Positions 10,250 to 22,196 of a stretch of 64,000 nucleotides of DNA are shown here, in pieces. The notes below the pieces were generated by a model. That model saw only the letters and a program-made list of their open reading frames with translations, did no database searches and was not told the DNA's origin. The stretch comes from Cristatella mucedo (taxonomy: Eukaryota; Bryozoa; Phylactolaemata; Cristatellidae), in the NCBI GenBank assembly GCA_009760855.2, contig WPIO01000100.1, forward strand, positions 886,001 through 950,000. The letters run 5' to 3'. Numbering within the stretch: position 1 is the stretch's first letter; every line of letters starts with the position of its first letter. The position numbers and the translations under genes were made by a program.

Positions 10250-12480
10250 GTATTGTAATGTAATTTATCTCCTTCTCTAACTCCACAAAGCCACATAAGC
10301 TATGTGGGTGTTAGTGGCTGTTTATGGCAGCCAAGCCAAAAGAAAATTAAAATAATCTAGCTCAGACAGAACTAAGAAGCTAGTTAAATTTTTTGCAAGC
10401 CACCGTGGAAGACAGTTCCTAATCTTAGATAGGGATCGGGAGTGATGGGTAGTTGTGGAAGCAGTCTTAATTACGAAGCTTTCAAAATTTAGGCAGCTGC
10501 TAAAGAGACACCTAAATTTCGAGCACAAGGTAACGGTTGGTCAACAGATTCACCTATTGGCCGAGCTGGTTTGATCCAGCGGTTAAGGTGCTCTGACCAA
10601 GGTCAGACTGAGGTCGTGGGCTCAAGCCCCGATGCATACGTGAAGCGCCTGAATAGAGACTAAGTTCTCCTGGGGCGCTATACAAATGAATTATATTTTT
10701 TTTAGGAGAGAAAAGCCTTTTGGTCCAGCTATGCCCGATCGGAGCGTCCTACAAGTAGCAATTCGTTTAATCGTCGTTTAGTTTAAGGAAATTTGCCGAC
10801 ATCCAGGATCCAATGTCTCCAAGGCAAACATTCAGTTTATCAGTCGCTGCAGCAGATTCTGGTGGTTTAAATAACAAGTACAGCTGATTTCATCAGCATA
10901 AAAGTGGTATTCTATTCCGTGGTCCCGAATCACTTTTCCCAAAGGTTGAGTATAAATGGAGAACATCAAAGGACCGGGGATGGACCCTTGAGGGACTCCA
11001 CAGGTGACTGGACTGGTGGATGAGACCTGAACCCCCACACACACGGATTGAACTCGATCGGACTAGTACGATTTAATTCATGCTAGTGCCTCGTCTGCCA
11101 GACCGATCGTTATTTTCAATCGTTCAAGAAGGACATCGTGATCAATGGTGTCGAAGGCAGCTGATAGATCTAGCAGCGCTAGGGCACGTGGCGTTGCCGT
11201 TATTGTTGCTACATAGGATGTCATTTGGCTACACGGAGGAGAACAGTTTTAGTGGAGTGCTGCCTCTTAAACCCTGATTGAAAGTTTCCTGAAATTTCGT
11301 CCTTTTCCATGTTCACTGCCAGTTCCTTTTCAATGCGTGCTAACAGCTGCTTAGCGACAATTTTTTAATAATCTTTGACAAAAAGGAGGAAGAGATACTG
11401 GGTAATAGTTTGCAAGGACTACGGTATACAATCTGCGCTTTTTAAGTATCAGTCTTACGATGGCCGATTTTAAGGACTTAGGTAAATTCCCTTTTTCCAG
11501 AGAAGCATTAAAAATATCGGCCACGGCTGGGGTAATTGTGTCTGCCAGTGAAGACCACAGAGATGACGGTACAGAGTCTTCATGAGACGAGCTCATTCTG
11601 GACCTTGTCAATGTAGCCACATCGAAAACAGGAAAAAATTGGGAAAATCTTAAAAAGAGGTTGCAATTAAGCTTTAGTCGGAGGGGGTATATGGAGGTAC
11701 GAATGCGAATGATGTTTTTAGTAAATAAAAAGGTTGAAAACCTTTCGGCCGAGCCTTTAATATTTGGGGAGTGAGACTTCTCAGTATTGGCCAGCAACTC
11801 GTTTACCATCTTATAAATCTGTTTTGGGTCTGACTGGCAGGACTTCAGTTTTTGAGTGAAAAAAACCCTGATTTTTGTTAAGCTTGCGGTGTGGGCTCGA
11901 AGCGAAGGAAGTCTTTGAAATTGACTAGATCTCCATTAGACCCAGACTTCTTAAAACGGCGTTCAAGACTGCGCTTAGCACGGTGCATTTTTGATATTTT
12001 TTTGTAAATTGAAGGAATCTCCGTGCTTCTGTGCACGGGCAGAATGTACGGGAGCATGCTTGTCAAGAGCACTCCTAAGTTTTAGGTTCACTGCATTAGT
12101 GAGGATATCAAGGCTGTCGTTTGAGTCCGGTTGCAGATCCAAAAGACCTTACTCACATACAAAAATGCGTCTTGGTCAACACTTTTTAAGTTGCCTCGCT
12201 AGGCAAACTCGACTTTACCCTGTACGTACTATAGAGCCGGAACAGTAAACGAGGCCGAGCAATGATCCGAGAGGTCATCGGCACACAGCGAGGTCAGTGG
12301 GCCAGACATCCTTAGCGATAACACGAGCAGGGATGTGGCCACCGACGTGAGTGGTATGATCAACGTGTTAGACCAAACCAAAGTTATCCAGGCACTAGAG
12401 AAATTAGCCGATCTGGCTGTTGCTAGGGTTTTTAACGTGAATGTTTGTTGAAGTCTCTTACAATCAGTAACGACCTGCCA
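10250..12480 (-). mobile_element. LINE family B (L2-like), copy 2, minus strand
   Basis: Collinear with copy 1. RT fragments include VPQGSIPGPLMF and a broken YADE at about 10860-11000. The connector is at 11351-11809 (a 152-codon frame), and endonuclease sequence runs to about 12475. The 5' end is cut just after CAATCAGTAACG, almost the same point as copy 1 (CAATCAGTGACG, 9114-9125). It is decayed and carries a nested SINE2 at 10558-10703. Confidence 0.82.
10558..10703 (+). mobile_element. SINE2 copy nested in LINE B copy 2
   Basis: The tRNA-like head has TGGTTTGATCCAGCGGTTAAGG (A-box region) and B box GTGGGCTCAAGCCCC. The tail is AGCGCCTGAATAGAGACTAAGTTCTCC..GGGGCGCTATACAAATG, the same fold as the LINE A 3' end, then a T-rich end. 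Family B sequence continues on both sides (compare 7370-7395), proving insertion. Confidence 0.85.
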
Positions 12481-12489
12481 CACACAAAT

Positions 12490-14480
12490 ACTTTAATGAG
12501 GAACTCCGAAAACGTTTCTATAAATAAATTTAGACAGCCGGAAAGAGGTCGGTGTATCGTAGCAGTAAGAGGCACTGTTTTTGATGAGGACCTTATTGCA
12601 ACTGATCCAAACTACAGCCCACGCAAAAATTAGGTAAGTTTTTCACGGTTTAAAGTTTAAGTAATAAGTTTCGCACGGTGCTGAGCATGCACAATCGAGC
12701 AAGTATCGCGATCAGGCCAGCACGCTAAAGCGAACGCGCGACACTCAAGGCAGCCGGTTGTTAATGCCTTGCTGCTATAAAGCACTGAATCGGGCACATG
12801 CGAGCATGCACGCAAAGACGTCAACACGTGATTTTTCTGACCGCCGTGTGGACCTGTTTTGGCAGTGCTGGACGGTGCCTGGCTCGAAGGCTGGGAGAGC
12901 GAGCCTTTCACTGTCCGATCTGCGTCGCTGTCCTAATGCAGCCTGAAAGTCGACGCGAAAGTGAGTGACAGTCTCGGCCGATCAAAGCGCTACATGGAAA
13001 CCGTGCGCCAACGGTAAGTGCTACAGCAGGCACCGAGAGATGGGGTAGAGTGAGTAGATCCTATCGCTGCAGCGGCGGCGGCGGCGGCAAGCGATTGGCG
13101 GATAACGAATCCAACGCGACGAATCCAACGTAATCGCAACTAAGCACAAAACCGTGTACTGCTCAAGACCCCCTCTGCTGGGAAGGTCGCCCACTCGGCG
13201 CCAGACTGAGCAGCTGCACGCTCGCATGCATCCAATGCGGCTAAGCGCGGGTCAACGAGACGCAACGTGCAGCTTGACAGCTTTGATTGATTAGTTAATT
13301 AAATACTTGCGGCGGGTTGGATCTGAGGCTTGACTGTAGTTTTGAGCGCCTGACGCGAAACCCGAAAATCTCAAGAATGCCGCAACGAGGTCTTGCGCCT
13401 CACTCCCGTCTTGGGCCCCAGGTCAAATACTCACGTTGAAACATTAGCTGATTTAACAGCCTCGTTTCTATAGCGGCAGAACAGCCGACGGCTATCACCA
13501 GCGCTTGCATTTGGCAATACAGGATCACTCACTGCAGCAGGATTCGAACCGAAGACCTCGGTGGCGGAGAGCGAGTACCTTACCACACGGGCTATCGCAG
13601 CCCAGTAAGACCCGAGCCCCTCAAACTTTGCCAGCCTCAAGCGGAGTGAGCGGAGCCGCCGAGCTGCTCTGCCGCTAAACGCCGGCATAAACGAAGCTGA
13701 TGAATGAGCCGACGTTTAGCTGTTCGTAGAGCGATTGAAAATTGAAAAGCGAGGTAAATGCGGAGGGTGAAAACGCCCTGCCCTGCCCAGCATTAGCGAG
13801 AACAAACCGTCAGTTCAGTTCCACGGTTGAGTTTCTTACACCCGGAGCTTACACTCGATGTATTGTTGTGTTGGAACTAGCGAAAAATAGCGAAAACCCC
13901 GACAAAGTCGGCGAAAAGCCGCCGCGTTGCTTTTATAGGCTCGGCACGCACGAGACGAGCTGAACGGAGTGGGCGCGATAAAACTGAACGAGAGGTTTGA
14001 AGCGAGCATAGAATGGGATGGGACGAGACTGAGCGCGACGGAACGAAACGGGGCTAGAAAGGCGAAACGGGGCAGAACGCCGATGAGCCCGAGCGTCCGG
14101 CTGACCTGACCTGAGTATCCGGCGGTGCTACTGCGCCCGCCCTATTGACGGGCAATCGTGCTCTACGAGAAAGCCGAGTAAGCGCTGGAAGCGCCTTTTG
14201 GCGAGCTGCTCCCTTGAATCTCCAGCGCCCGCTGCGAACGCGGAATAGCAGACAACGTAGCCGCGCGTGTTTCTGATCGCTGGTCTCTGGGCAGACTTCC
14301 GGGACTTTCTGCTAAATTTGCTCCCGCGCAGCGTGCGCATCGACGAGAAAGCTGGAGTAGCACCAGAGCGACTACATTCTCAACGATCAATCGATTATGA
14401 AGCGTCGACAGTAAATAATGATAACAAAGGATTGAATAATTTTTAGTTATCGTTTAATTCTGTAGCGATTAATTTGCGGT
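12490..14480. other. Intergenic region containing a SINE, otherwise unassigned
   Basis: Mixed to GC-rich. Short open frames on both strands show no domains. A donor-like GAAAGTGAGTG occurs near 12958 and GGTAAGTG near 13013, but no exon could be built. Words at 13960-14080 resemble 21450-21530 (see findings). Confidence 0.35.
13443..13606 (-). mobile_element. SINE1 copy, minus strand
   Basis: Reverse complement shows the B box GGTTCGAATCC-like (GGATTCGAACC on plus), followed by the GCTTGCA..AGTG-type body and the CTGTTAAATCAGCTAATG end. Same family as 833 and 59948. Confidence 0.8.
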
Positions 14481-14486
14481 GGCTAG

Positions 14487-14510
14487 GGACCAAAAGACGA
14501 CGATCCGTAC

Positions 14511-14564
<54 letters not shown>

Positions 14565-15195
14565 AGGTGCTGCATTCTGCTGGCAAAATAGCTTCCATTG
14601 CGAAACGGTAAGCAGACTCTATACGCTTGAGTCTACTCCTCGCCGACCTGCACTGGCTCCCAGTCAAGCAACGGATTGACTTCAAGGTTTTGTCGCTCAT
14701 TTTTAGGTCACTTCATTCTTTGGCTCCAGCCTATCTCTCAGATCTACTCCCCCACCAGGCCAAGCATCGTACCACCCGCTTTTTGGAATCCAACAGTCTA
14801 ACAATACCTCGTACAAACCTTAAATCCTTTGGTGACCGAGCATTTAGTTCGTATGCTCCCAAAGCCTGGAACTCCCTCCCGACTGGCGTCAGAACATCAC
14901 CTGACTTGACCACATTTAAAAAGAACTTAAAAACGCACCTATTTAGGACAGCATTTAGTGGGTCCCTGTGATTCGTCCTTGAAGTGCTTATGCGTGCTGA
15001 CACTGTGCATGCTGCCACTAACCACATTTGCAAGCTGACCCTGTGCATGTCACCCCTAACCACGTTGCTCATGTTGTTTATCAAGCATGATATTACCATT
15101 CAATTGCATTTCCCTTTGCAGCAAATGTAAAGCGCCTAGAAAGAGATTGAGTTCTCGGAGGGCGCTTTATCAAGTGCATTATTATTATTATTGAG
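14487..15195 (+). mobile_element. Chimeric LINE-A-derived non-autonomous element, copy 1
   Basis: A GC-rich 5' module (GACGACGATCC, (CCG)n, GGTGCTGCATTCT) joins LINE A 3' sequence at GAGTCTACTCCTCGCCGACC. The LINE part encodes the RT C-terminal extension (SLLLADLHWLPVKQRIDFKV and AWNSLP) to a stop at about 14969, then the 3' UTR stem-loop at about 15128-15170 and an ATT tail. The same module and junction recur on the minus strand at 31290-30650. Confidence 0.55.
14510..14563 (+). repeat. (CCG)18 trinucleotide run
   Basis: A nearly pure CCG tract. It generates poly-Arg and poly-Ala open frames that I do not consider genes. It is part of the 5' module of the chimeric element. Confidence 0.95.
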
Positions 15196-17849
15196 TCAAT
15201 CGGATTGGCCAGCCGCACCGGCTCAATTCTCTGCTTGAGTGCTCTACAAAGTATAAACTGAAGACGCCAACAGCGGCGCTTCGTTCCGCGGCGGCAGTAG
15301 TAGTAGACAGAGGCCCGGGAAAGTCTGCTGACGCGACTTCTTACGCGTACATACGAGGAGGGGTTTGTAACCGATGCAGTGACCCCTGCCGCGCTCGGTG
15401 CTTCGCACAGGCAGCGCAGAGCTGCAGTGTGAGTCCGAGATTAATGCAACTCATTCGTTTGCATAACGCCCGGTAGGAGAGCCTAATTGCTTCCACTCAG
15501 CGAGCGCTTCGCGTACGCCGCCGGGCTCGTCGAGCCCACGAGACATCGCTCGGCAAATGCATACACGTTTGGATGCCGGTTCGAGGTGACTGCACCACCG
15601 AGGCCACATCGCCGGTCCAGCGCGGCAGATCGAAGTCTCTCTCGCTCCTCATTCGTCACTCGTTGTGCCTTTTGCTTCGCGCCGGGCGATTCGAGCCGTT
15701 CGCCTCGTCAGGTCATGCTCTGCTCGCCATTCGCCGCATTCTCCGAAGTAGCGGGAGCAGACGGCAACTCGGCGGCCGCGGCGATGCCGTCTGCTGTCGC
15801 GGCGAATGGCGACAGCGAGAAATGGCGGAATCTCGACGACAGTCGCGATGGCTGGCAGCGCTGCCAGCTGGCAGTGCTGCCTCAGAGCTGCAGGCGAGCG
15901 TGGCTGCAAACGGATGCAAAGCTGAGGCGGCGCAGATTTCCGCGAGGCCGCGAGGCCACGAGGCCGCGAGGCCGCGCTCGCTCGCTCGTCAGACTCGAGC
16001 AGAAAGAGGGGAGGCGACTGCATGCGCCGCCATAGCTACAGCTTATCTACAGCTGCAGAGAGTCTCAAGTAGTAGGCGTCTCGGTATTCTTGCAGATTTG
16101 GCGCCTCGGCATCTTGCCGCACCCTAAAAGCTGCGCATACCGCAATTAAACGTCATTATGCTCGAACAACCCTGGGATCCCGGCGGCTAGCGGTCGGTAT
16201 ACCCGCGGCCACCCATCTGAGTCGCCACCTAGCGACGGAGCTAATCCGCCGTCGGCAGAGCCCAGACACGTCGTAAATCACCGTGCCAATACCTCGGCGC
16301 TCGAATTAGGAGAGGAGGAGGCGCTTGCTAGATGTAAACGTACTGGTACCTCGCAGCAGCCGCGGCGGCAGGCTCGAAGCTCTCGCAGTTTCAACCGCCG
16401 GCCGCAGCGATCAAAGGTAATCCCCCACGAGGGCCAATTCGAATTGATTTCCACGCTATCGCTATCTCCGTCTTCCTACACCGAGGCTTGGCCTTCGCTA
16501 GCTAGGCGGCCACAATTCCTAGCATTTTTTCGAAACGCACACTGGGCAACGTATTTCCTAAGCCGCAACGTCTTTCCATCCACCACCGCCCAGCTGAGTT
16601 CGTCATGTCTGCTCGAAAGCGATCGACGAAGGTCATGGTCGAAAATGGCTCCGAAGGTTTCCGCAGCGTTACCACCGCCGCCGCCGCCGCCTATCGAATT
16701 CACAAAACGCGACGTGTAGTTGGTGCTCGTCCATGTAAATAAGTATCTTACCGATCGCCAACAGGTCGAGGGGAGGAGGAGGACGAAGCACGGGATTCCA
16801 GCCGATCAGCCAGCGCCAGTGGCGGTCTCTCTCGGAGATTTCTAACTATAAATGCCCGAATTCGACTCGCTATGGCAACGCTTCTCTTTTTCTGCTTGAA
16901 CCTGCTGCTCGCACTCAGCCGCTTGCTGGCGGTTGCGTAAACCTTGCCTTCACGGTCCGCTCGAGATAGATTGCCTGCTCAAAATGGATGACCTAGGATT
17001 ACCCACCTACTCCACGCCTCCAAGGCGATGGCACTCGAGTCTGAGTCCGCCAAGATGCCGCACTGAATAGCGGATTGCTGACGGCGAAAGATGGCCAGCA
17101 TTACTTTTATGCGATCGTTAGCGCGGCATCGCCTTGTCTCGTGCACACCCTCCTGCACCGCCGAATATCGTCAGATTTTGACTATCGGCCAGCGTCTAGC
17201 TTTCCTGAAATTGAATGGCAACGGAGCTAACATCGCGATGCTGGGCAAATGTGGTGTGGGCGGAGAAGCTGAAACCCTCTTCCTCAAAATGGGTCTCAGC
17301 CAACCTATATCGCGTAGCCTCGGCAAACAGAGTCAGCGTGTGCTCTTCCAAAATAACCTAGAACTAGACGACCACACCAGCTGCGCAGTCAAGTGTGGTT
17401 ATTTTTAGCTGTGCATTATTGCGGGAGTTTGGACTAGCTTAGATAAGGATACCATAGCCAAGCTGGCCTATGCACTTGCCGCATTGAGCTGCGTCATCTT
17501 CTGGCGTTGCGAAACTCACTCCCACATATCTCCCGGCCTGAGCAATACGACGCCTAGAGCTGGCGAAAAACTCGGCACTCAGGCTTGACTGCAATGAATG
17601 CTGCAACTGCCATACGACAGCACATCATTAATCTGCATTGACACACTAAAAGAACGGCACACTGACTTGAATATAGCGAGCGACTGACAGTCAGGTCCTG
17701 TCATTCGCTAGGGGAGATCTACCCGTCTGAAAACCAACCAATCAATCAGACCAATCCAACTTCCTATGGAAGTCGTCGCTCCGTTGGCTCTGGCTCGAGC
17801 TCACATAATTTCGCTGCGCCGATGATGAGCCTACACAAATCCTTTAGCG
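15196..17849. other. GC/CpG-rich island and flanking DNA, no gene recognised
   Basis: 15200-16750 is CpG-dense, with overlapping open frames on both strands (for example 182 codons at 15487-16035) and no recognisable domain. It may be a promoter or 5' exon region of an unseen gene. 16.9-17.85 kb is mixed DNA with no supported feature. Confidence 0.35.
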
Positions 17850-18225
17850 GCTGCAGTGCCTATGGTTCGCATGCTGCCAAAACCTGGAGCTCATCCCTGG
17901 ATGACATCGCGACGACCCCTGACTGGAAGTTTAGGATGCCGACAATCCACGCGCTCCTTGCTTATGTGCGATTCCCGCACGATTCTTCCAATGATTGTGT
18001 GCGCTACAACTGCATGCGACGTCGGTAATCGACTGCCACCAACCATATTTGCATGCTGACCTTGTGTGCACGGTATCTCTAGCCACGCTGCGCTTGCGGT
18101 TCGTTGAGCAAGCTACCGCTAACCATTCGACTATGCTTCCTTTACAGCAAACTTAAAGTGCCTAGAAGGAGGTTGAGCTCTCTGAGGGCGCTACAACAAA
18201 TGTATCATAATGATTATTATTATTA
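17850..18225 (+). mobile_element. LINE family A 3' fragment, diverged
   Basis: TTCGCATGCTGCCAAAACCTG corresponds to the conserved YAPKAWNSLP-coding part. The 3' UTR stem-loop AAGTGCCTAGAAGGAGGTTGAGCTCTCTGAGGGCGCT and an ATTATTATTATTAA tail follow. High divergence indicates an old insertion. Confidence 0.75.
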
Positions 18226-18244
18226 ACTGAAAAGCCTCCTTTTT

Positions 18245-18320
18245 AGTGCATCGAAAGTGCTTAGAATGAGATTAAGTTCTCTTAGGGTGCTATACAAATG
18301 TCTTGCTATCCTCATTATTA
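18245..18320 (+). mobile_element. LINE A / SINE2-type 3' tail fragment
   Basis: GTGCTTAGAATGAGATTAAGTTCTC..AGGGTGCTATACAAATG is the older tail form. It directly follows the preceding fragment. Confidence 0.6.
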
Positions 18321-18939
18321 CCGCCGTTTGAACTGATCGCTGCTCGTTAAGCTTTACGTACAGAACGCACGCGCTCCAGCGCAGCGTTAAAGACGAGCTC
18401 TCACGGAGGTGCGGATCTGCTAAGCACCACAAGGAGATGAAAAATCAATAAGACGCTCGCTGCAGGCTTTGGCCTTCTCTCTTTCAGCTTCACGCCGCCG
18501 CGGCTACGTCTTCCGTCGCTTGGCTCTTTGCTTCAGCGAGCCGCGCTCCGCCGCTTCTCACATCGCGCTAACCGAGCCGACCGGACGGAACGGCTCGTGC
18601 GTGGCGTCACGGCAAGCCGCAGCGTCCCGCCGGAAGCTGTAGCGCGAAGCGCAAAAATCTCGCCGCCTGCATAACTCCGCGAGTTGCTGCATCAGCTTCG
18701 CGTTGCAGCTGCTACTATTGAAGCAGCGCTCTGATAATAACTTGTTATACTTATAGTTATATATTGTAGCTACAACAGCTATTTATTATAGTTATAATAT
18801 AGTTATACAATAATATACTTAAGATAATAACGCCATAATTACCGAGACAAAAATAAATGACAGTAAAGTAATTTAAAAATGTATGTACCACGGTCACTCG
18901 GATTCCTCAAGACCGTCGAATTATTGAGTGAGAATGAGT

Positions 18940-18942
<3 letters not shown>
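18321..18942. other. Short CpG-rich island followed by AT-rich spacer
   Basis: 18450-18720 is CpG-rich and 18740-18880 is AT-rich. No gene is recognised. Confidence 0.4.
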
Positions 18943-19017
<75 letters not shown>

Positions 19018-19139
19018 CAGAGAGAGGCAGAGAGAAAGAGATAAAGAGATCATGAGATAGAGAGACAGAAACGGAGACAGAGAGAAAGAAAGAGAGGCAG
19101 AGAGCGAGAGAGAGAGAGAGCTAGAGAGAGAGAGAGAGC

Positions 19140-19209
<70 letters not shown>

Positions 19210-19515
19210 GAGAAAGCGAGAATGGACAAGAAAGAGAGAGGGAGAGAGAGGAAGAAAGAGAGTCTGAGAGAAGGAGAAAGAGAGAGAGAGTAAGAGAGGT
19301 CGAGAGAGCAACAGAGAGAAAGAGAGAGGTAAGAGAATGCGAGAGGAAGACAGGAAGAGAGAGAAAGAGAGGAGAGAGCTGGAGCGAATGGGTGAGATTG
19401 GGAGAGAGGGAGACAGAGGAAAGAAGAGAGAGGGGGCAGAGAAAGAAAGGAGAGAGAGAGAGAGAGAGAGAGAGTGAGAAAAAGAGGAGGAAGTGAAAGG
19501 GAGGCAGAGAAAGGC
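18943..19515 (+). repeat. (GA)n purine tract, about 570 bp
   Basis: Long pure GA stretches (18945-19013 and 19139-19201) sit within a nearly all-purine plus strand. Open frames here (SLSLSL on minus, RERE on plus) are repeat artefacts. Confidence 0.97.
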
Positions 19516-20140
19516 AGAGAGGGAGACTGTGCCGAAGTGAGCCAGGAGGTGATAGCGGCTAATCCTGAAGTTATGAGTTTGGTTTCAGCCTGGGATGCTG
19601 GGCTGGGAGAAGGATGAGGAGGAGGATGAGGAGGAGGAAGAGGCGGGCGAGGAAGAGAAGGAGGAGGAGGAGGAAGAGGAGGATATCTCCGGTATCTTCT
19701 CGACCGAGGCTAGCCCAGCCAGCCTCACGGCGGGCTCTTGGCACAGTGCCATCTAGAGGTGGGAAACCGCCTTCTTTTAGGAACAGCTCTGTTGCAAGTA
19801 AAGTCTCATTTCAGGACATTTTCCATCTCAAACTTCTCAGATATTCGCAAACGCTCATATCTTCAAAGTTTTTGACGAAAATGTCCTTAGACTTGCCTTT
19901 ACTTACAACATGAATTTATCGCTTACAGTTCTTCACTCGCTCGTTAAACAACAGACTTACTTTTTATCTACATGATAGTAAAAAGTTTTATTTGGGATAA
20001 CATATTTACTACTTATAGTAAATGCCTTTGTCATATATTCCTAGAACATTGCTTAGAAGAAAAGTAGAAAAAGCAAGTAGAGTAAACGAGTTAAAAATAT
20101 ATTCAATAAATACTCTATGCATACAATGTATACACCTAAT
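19516..20140. other. Purine-rich then AT-rich spacer
   Basis: A GGA-rich run lies at about 19610-19685. Weak tRNA-like words lie near 19540-19590. After that it is AT-rich with no supported feature. Confidence 0.4.
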
Positions 20141-20149
20141 AGTGTTAAA

Positions 20150-20758
20150 GATGAGCGTCGCAGTCGCCACATCACACCACTTCTCGCCGACCCGCACTGG
20201 CTACCAGTCAAGCAAGGGATTGACTTCAAGGTTTTGTCGCTCACTTTTAGGTCACTTCATTCTTTGGCTCCAGCCTATCTCTCAGATCTACTCCCCCATC
20301 AGGCCAAGCATCGTACCACCCGCTTTTCGGAATCCAACAGTCTACAAATACCCCGTACAAACCTCAAATCCTTTGGAGACCGTGCATTTAGTTCGTATGC
20401 TCCCAAAGCCTGGAACTCCCTCCCGACCTGCGTCAGAGCATCCCCTGACCTGAACACATTTAAAAAAAATTTAAAAACACACCTATTAAGTACAGCATTT
20501 AGTGGGTCCATGTGCTTCGTCCTTGATGTGCTTATGCGTGCTGACACTGTGCATGCTGCCACTAACCACATTTGCATGCTGACCCTGTGCATGTCACCCC
20601 TAACCATGTTATTCATTTTGTTTGTTTATCAAGCATGATTTTACTCACCATTCAATTGCATTTCCATTTGCAGCAAATGTAAAGCGCCTAGAGAGAGAGA
20701 TTGAGTTCTCTGGGGGCGCTTTATCAAGTGAATTATTATTATTATTCTTATTATTATA
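20150..20758 (+). mobile_element. LINE family A, 5'-truncated copy
   Basis: Starts within the RT C-terminal coding region (GAGCGTCGCAGTCGCCACATC) and stays open through HWLPVKQGIDFKV and YAPKAWNSLPTC to about 20630. It ends in the 3' UTR, stem-loop (about 20680-20725) and ATTATTATT tail. It looks very similar to the copy at 52.7-53.3 kb, so it is probably young. Confidence 0.88.
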
Positions 20759-21958
20759 ACTATCTGACGCGTCCTGGTCACCTCGTGCGCCTCGTGCGTG
20801 CGCGTCGAACTTGACGCAGGAGACGATAGCGGCAGGGGGGAAGGCGCGAAGGGCAGCGGTCAGAAGAGCGAAGAGAAAGAAAGAAAGAGAGAGAACGAGC
20901 GCGGAAGCGGAAATGGGGAGGAAACGGATAAAATTAGGGAGACGGAATAGCCGAGTGTAGTGCAGCGAAAGGATGCAGGCAGCGCGGAGCCGAGGGAAGA
21001 AACGCGAGAGGCGATATGTGAGAAGAAGGGAGGAGATAGGAAAGGGTGCGGAAGGGGAGGGGAAGGAGAGAAGCGGACGGGATGAGACGCCAGGTCGGGA
21101 CGTCAGGACAGGACTCGATTTGCCCACCTCGCGCGCGGTGCGACACGGCGCGATATGGGGCGAAGAGCAGCGACCAGTGGCGAACTTAGCTGAGCGCTCT
21201 CAGCGTTCTCGAAACTCACGCACGTTACGTAGCGGTGCTGGCTGCAAGCGGAAACAAAGCCGCAGTAAGCATGTAAATGGGGTTATTAAAAATACTAATG
21301 ATATTTAACAATAACAATTAAATATTATTATTTAAGAATTATTAGAAAATAATAAATATTTATACATTATCAGTTGTAAATGAATTAGTTGAATCAGTCG
21401 AATGAGTTGCTATTAACTTTTACTCTTTTTTTATGAAATATCGCAACACTGCCGAATGGGATGGTTCGGGCTGGGACCGGTCGGACGGAGCGGGCGGAAT
21501 GAAACTGCACGAGAGGTTCAAAACGGACAGTTAAGGTCTCGGATCAGACTGGTTGCGATGGTACAGGAAGGGACGAGAAAGACAAAGCGCAACAGCTTAG
21601 GAAAGGGTATGGCAGGACATTGCCGAACTGGACAGGTAATATAATACTATTAGGTCTGCTGTGTAGCACCTCAAAAACTGAATCTCTACATGGGTGCTTT
21701 GCAGCTACATGTAAGCCAATTAATGACTAGGGATTCGCGAAATTTGTGGTATCATGCGGGCACAAATATGTTACAGAAAAAAAGATGTCTTACTTAGGAA
21801 GTATGCTAAAGCAAAAATAGAGACACTCAGGACCGCCGGCTAGAAGGAACTCTTGCTAATAACATGCACGGCGTCATGTGCAAGTAAACACGAAGCGCTT
21901 ATGTACGTGTTTGCGATTCGTCTTTCGTGTGCATGTACCTGGTTTCACTGCACCTGCT
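20759..21958. other. GC-rich then AT-rich spacer, no gene
   Basis: 20760-21270 is GC-rich with a 160-codon minus-strand frame of low complexity (Leu, Ser, Phe) that I do not trust. 21280-21440 is AT-rich. 21450-21650 shares words with 13960-14080. Confidence 0.35.
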
Positions 21959-21959
21959 G

Positions 21960-22075
21960 CTTGCAGATGTTACCACTAATCATTCGGTAATGCTTTCTGT
22001 GCATCAACTGCAAAGGGCATAGAAAGAGATTTAGTTCTCTGAGGGCCATATACAAATGTGTAGCTATTGTTATAT
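21960..22075 (+). mobile_element. LINE A / SINE2-type 3' tail fragment
   Basis: TTACCACTAATCATTCGGTAATGC is followed by AGAAAGAGATTTAGTTCTCTGAGGG and TATACAAATGTG. Confidence 0.65.
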
Positions 22076-22146
22076 TTATGTAAAAGAAACAGTTCAATTG
22101 GACAAAGAGGAAGCTGGCCGGAGCCAATTTGTCGTTAACTTTGGCT

Positions 22147-22196
22147 TGCACAATGCAACGATGCAACATGCAACATTGCACAATGCAACGATGCAG
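22147..22196 (+). repeat. 30-bp period short direct repeat
   Basis: TGCACAATGCAACGATGCA occurs twice, 30 bases apart (first at about 22147). Confidence 0.8.

Noticed and set aside
14443-14700. Poly-Ala and poly-Arg frames
   Set aside because: Translation of the (CCG)n tract.
15487-16127. Two overlapping frames of about 180 codons
   Set aside because: GC-rich region open on both strands; no domain, and no splice structure could be built.
18907-19311. 134-codon Ser-Leu open frame
   Set aside because: Translation of (CT)n on the minus strand.
19535-19595. tRNA/SINE-like words
   Set aside because: Too degenerate; box B match is poor and no second copy was found.
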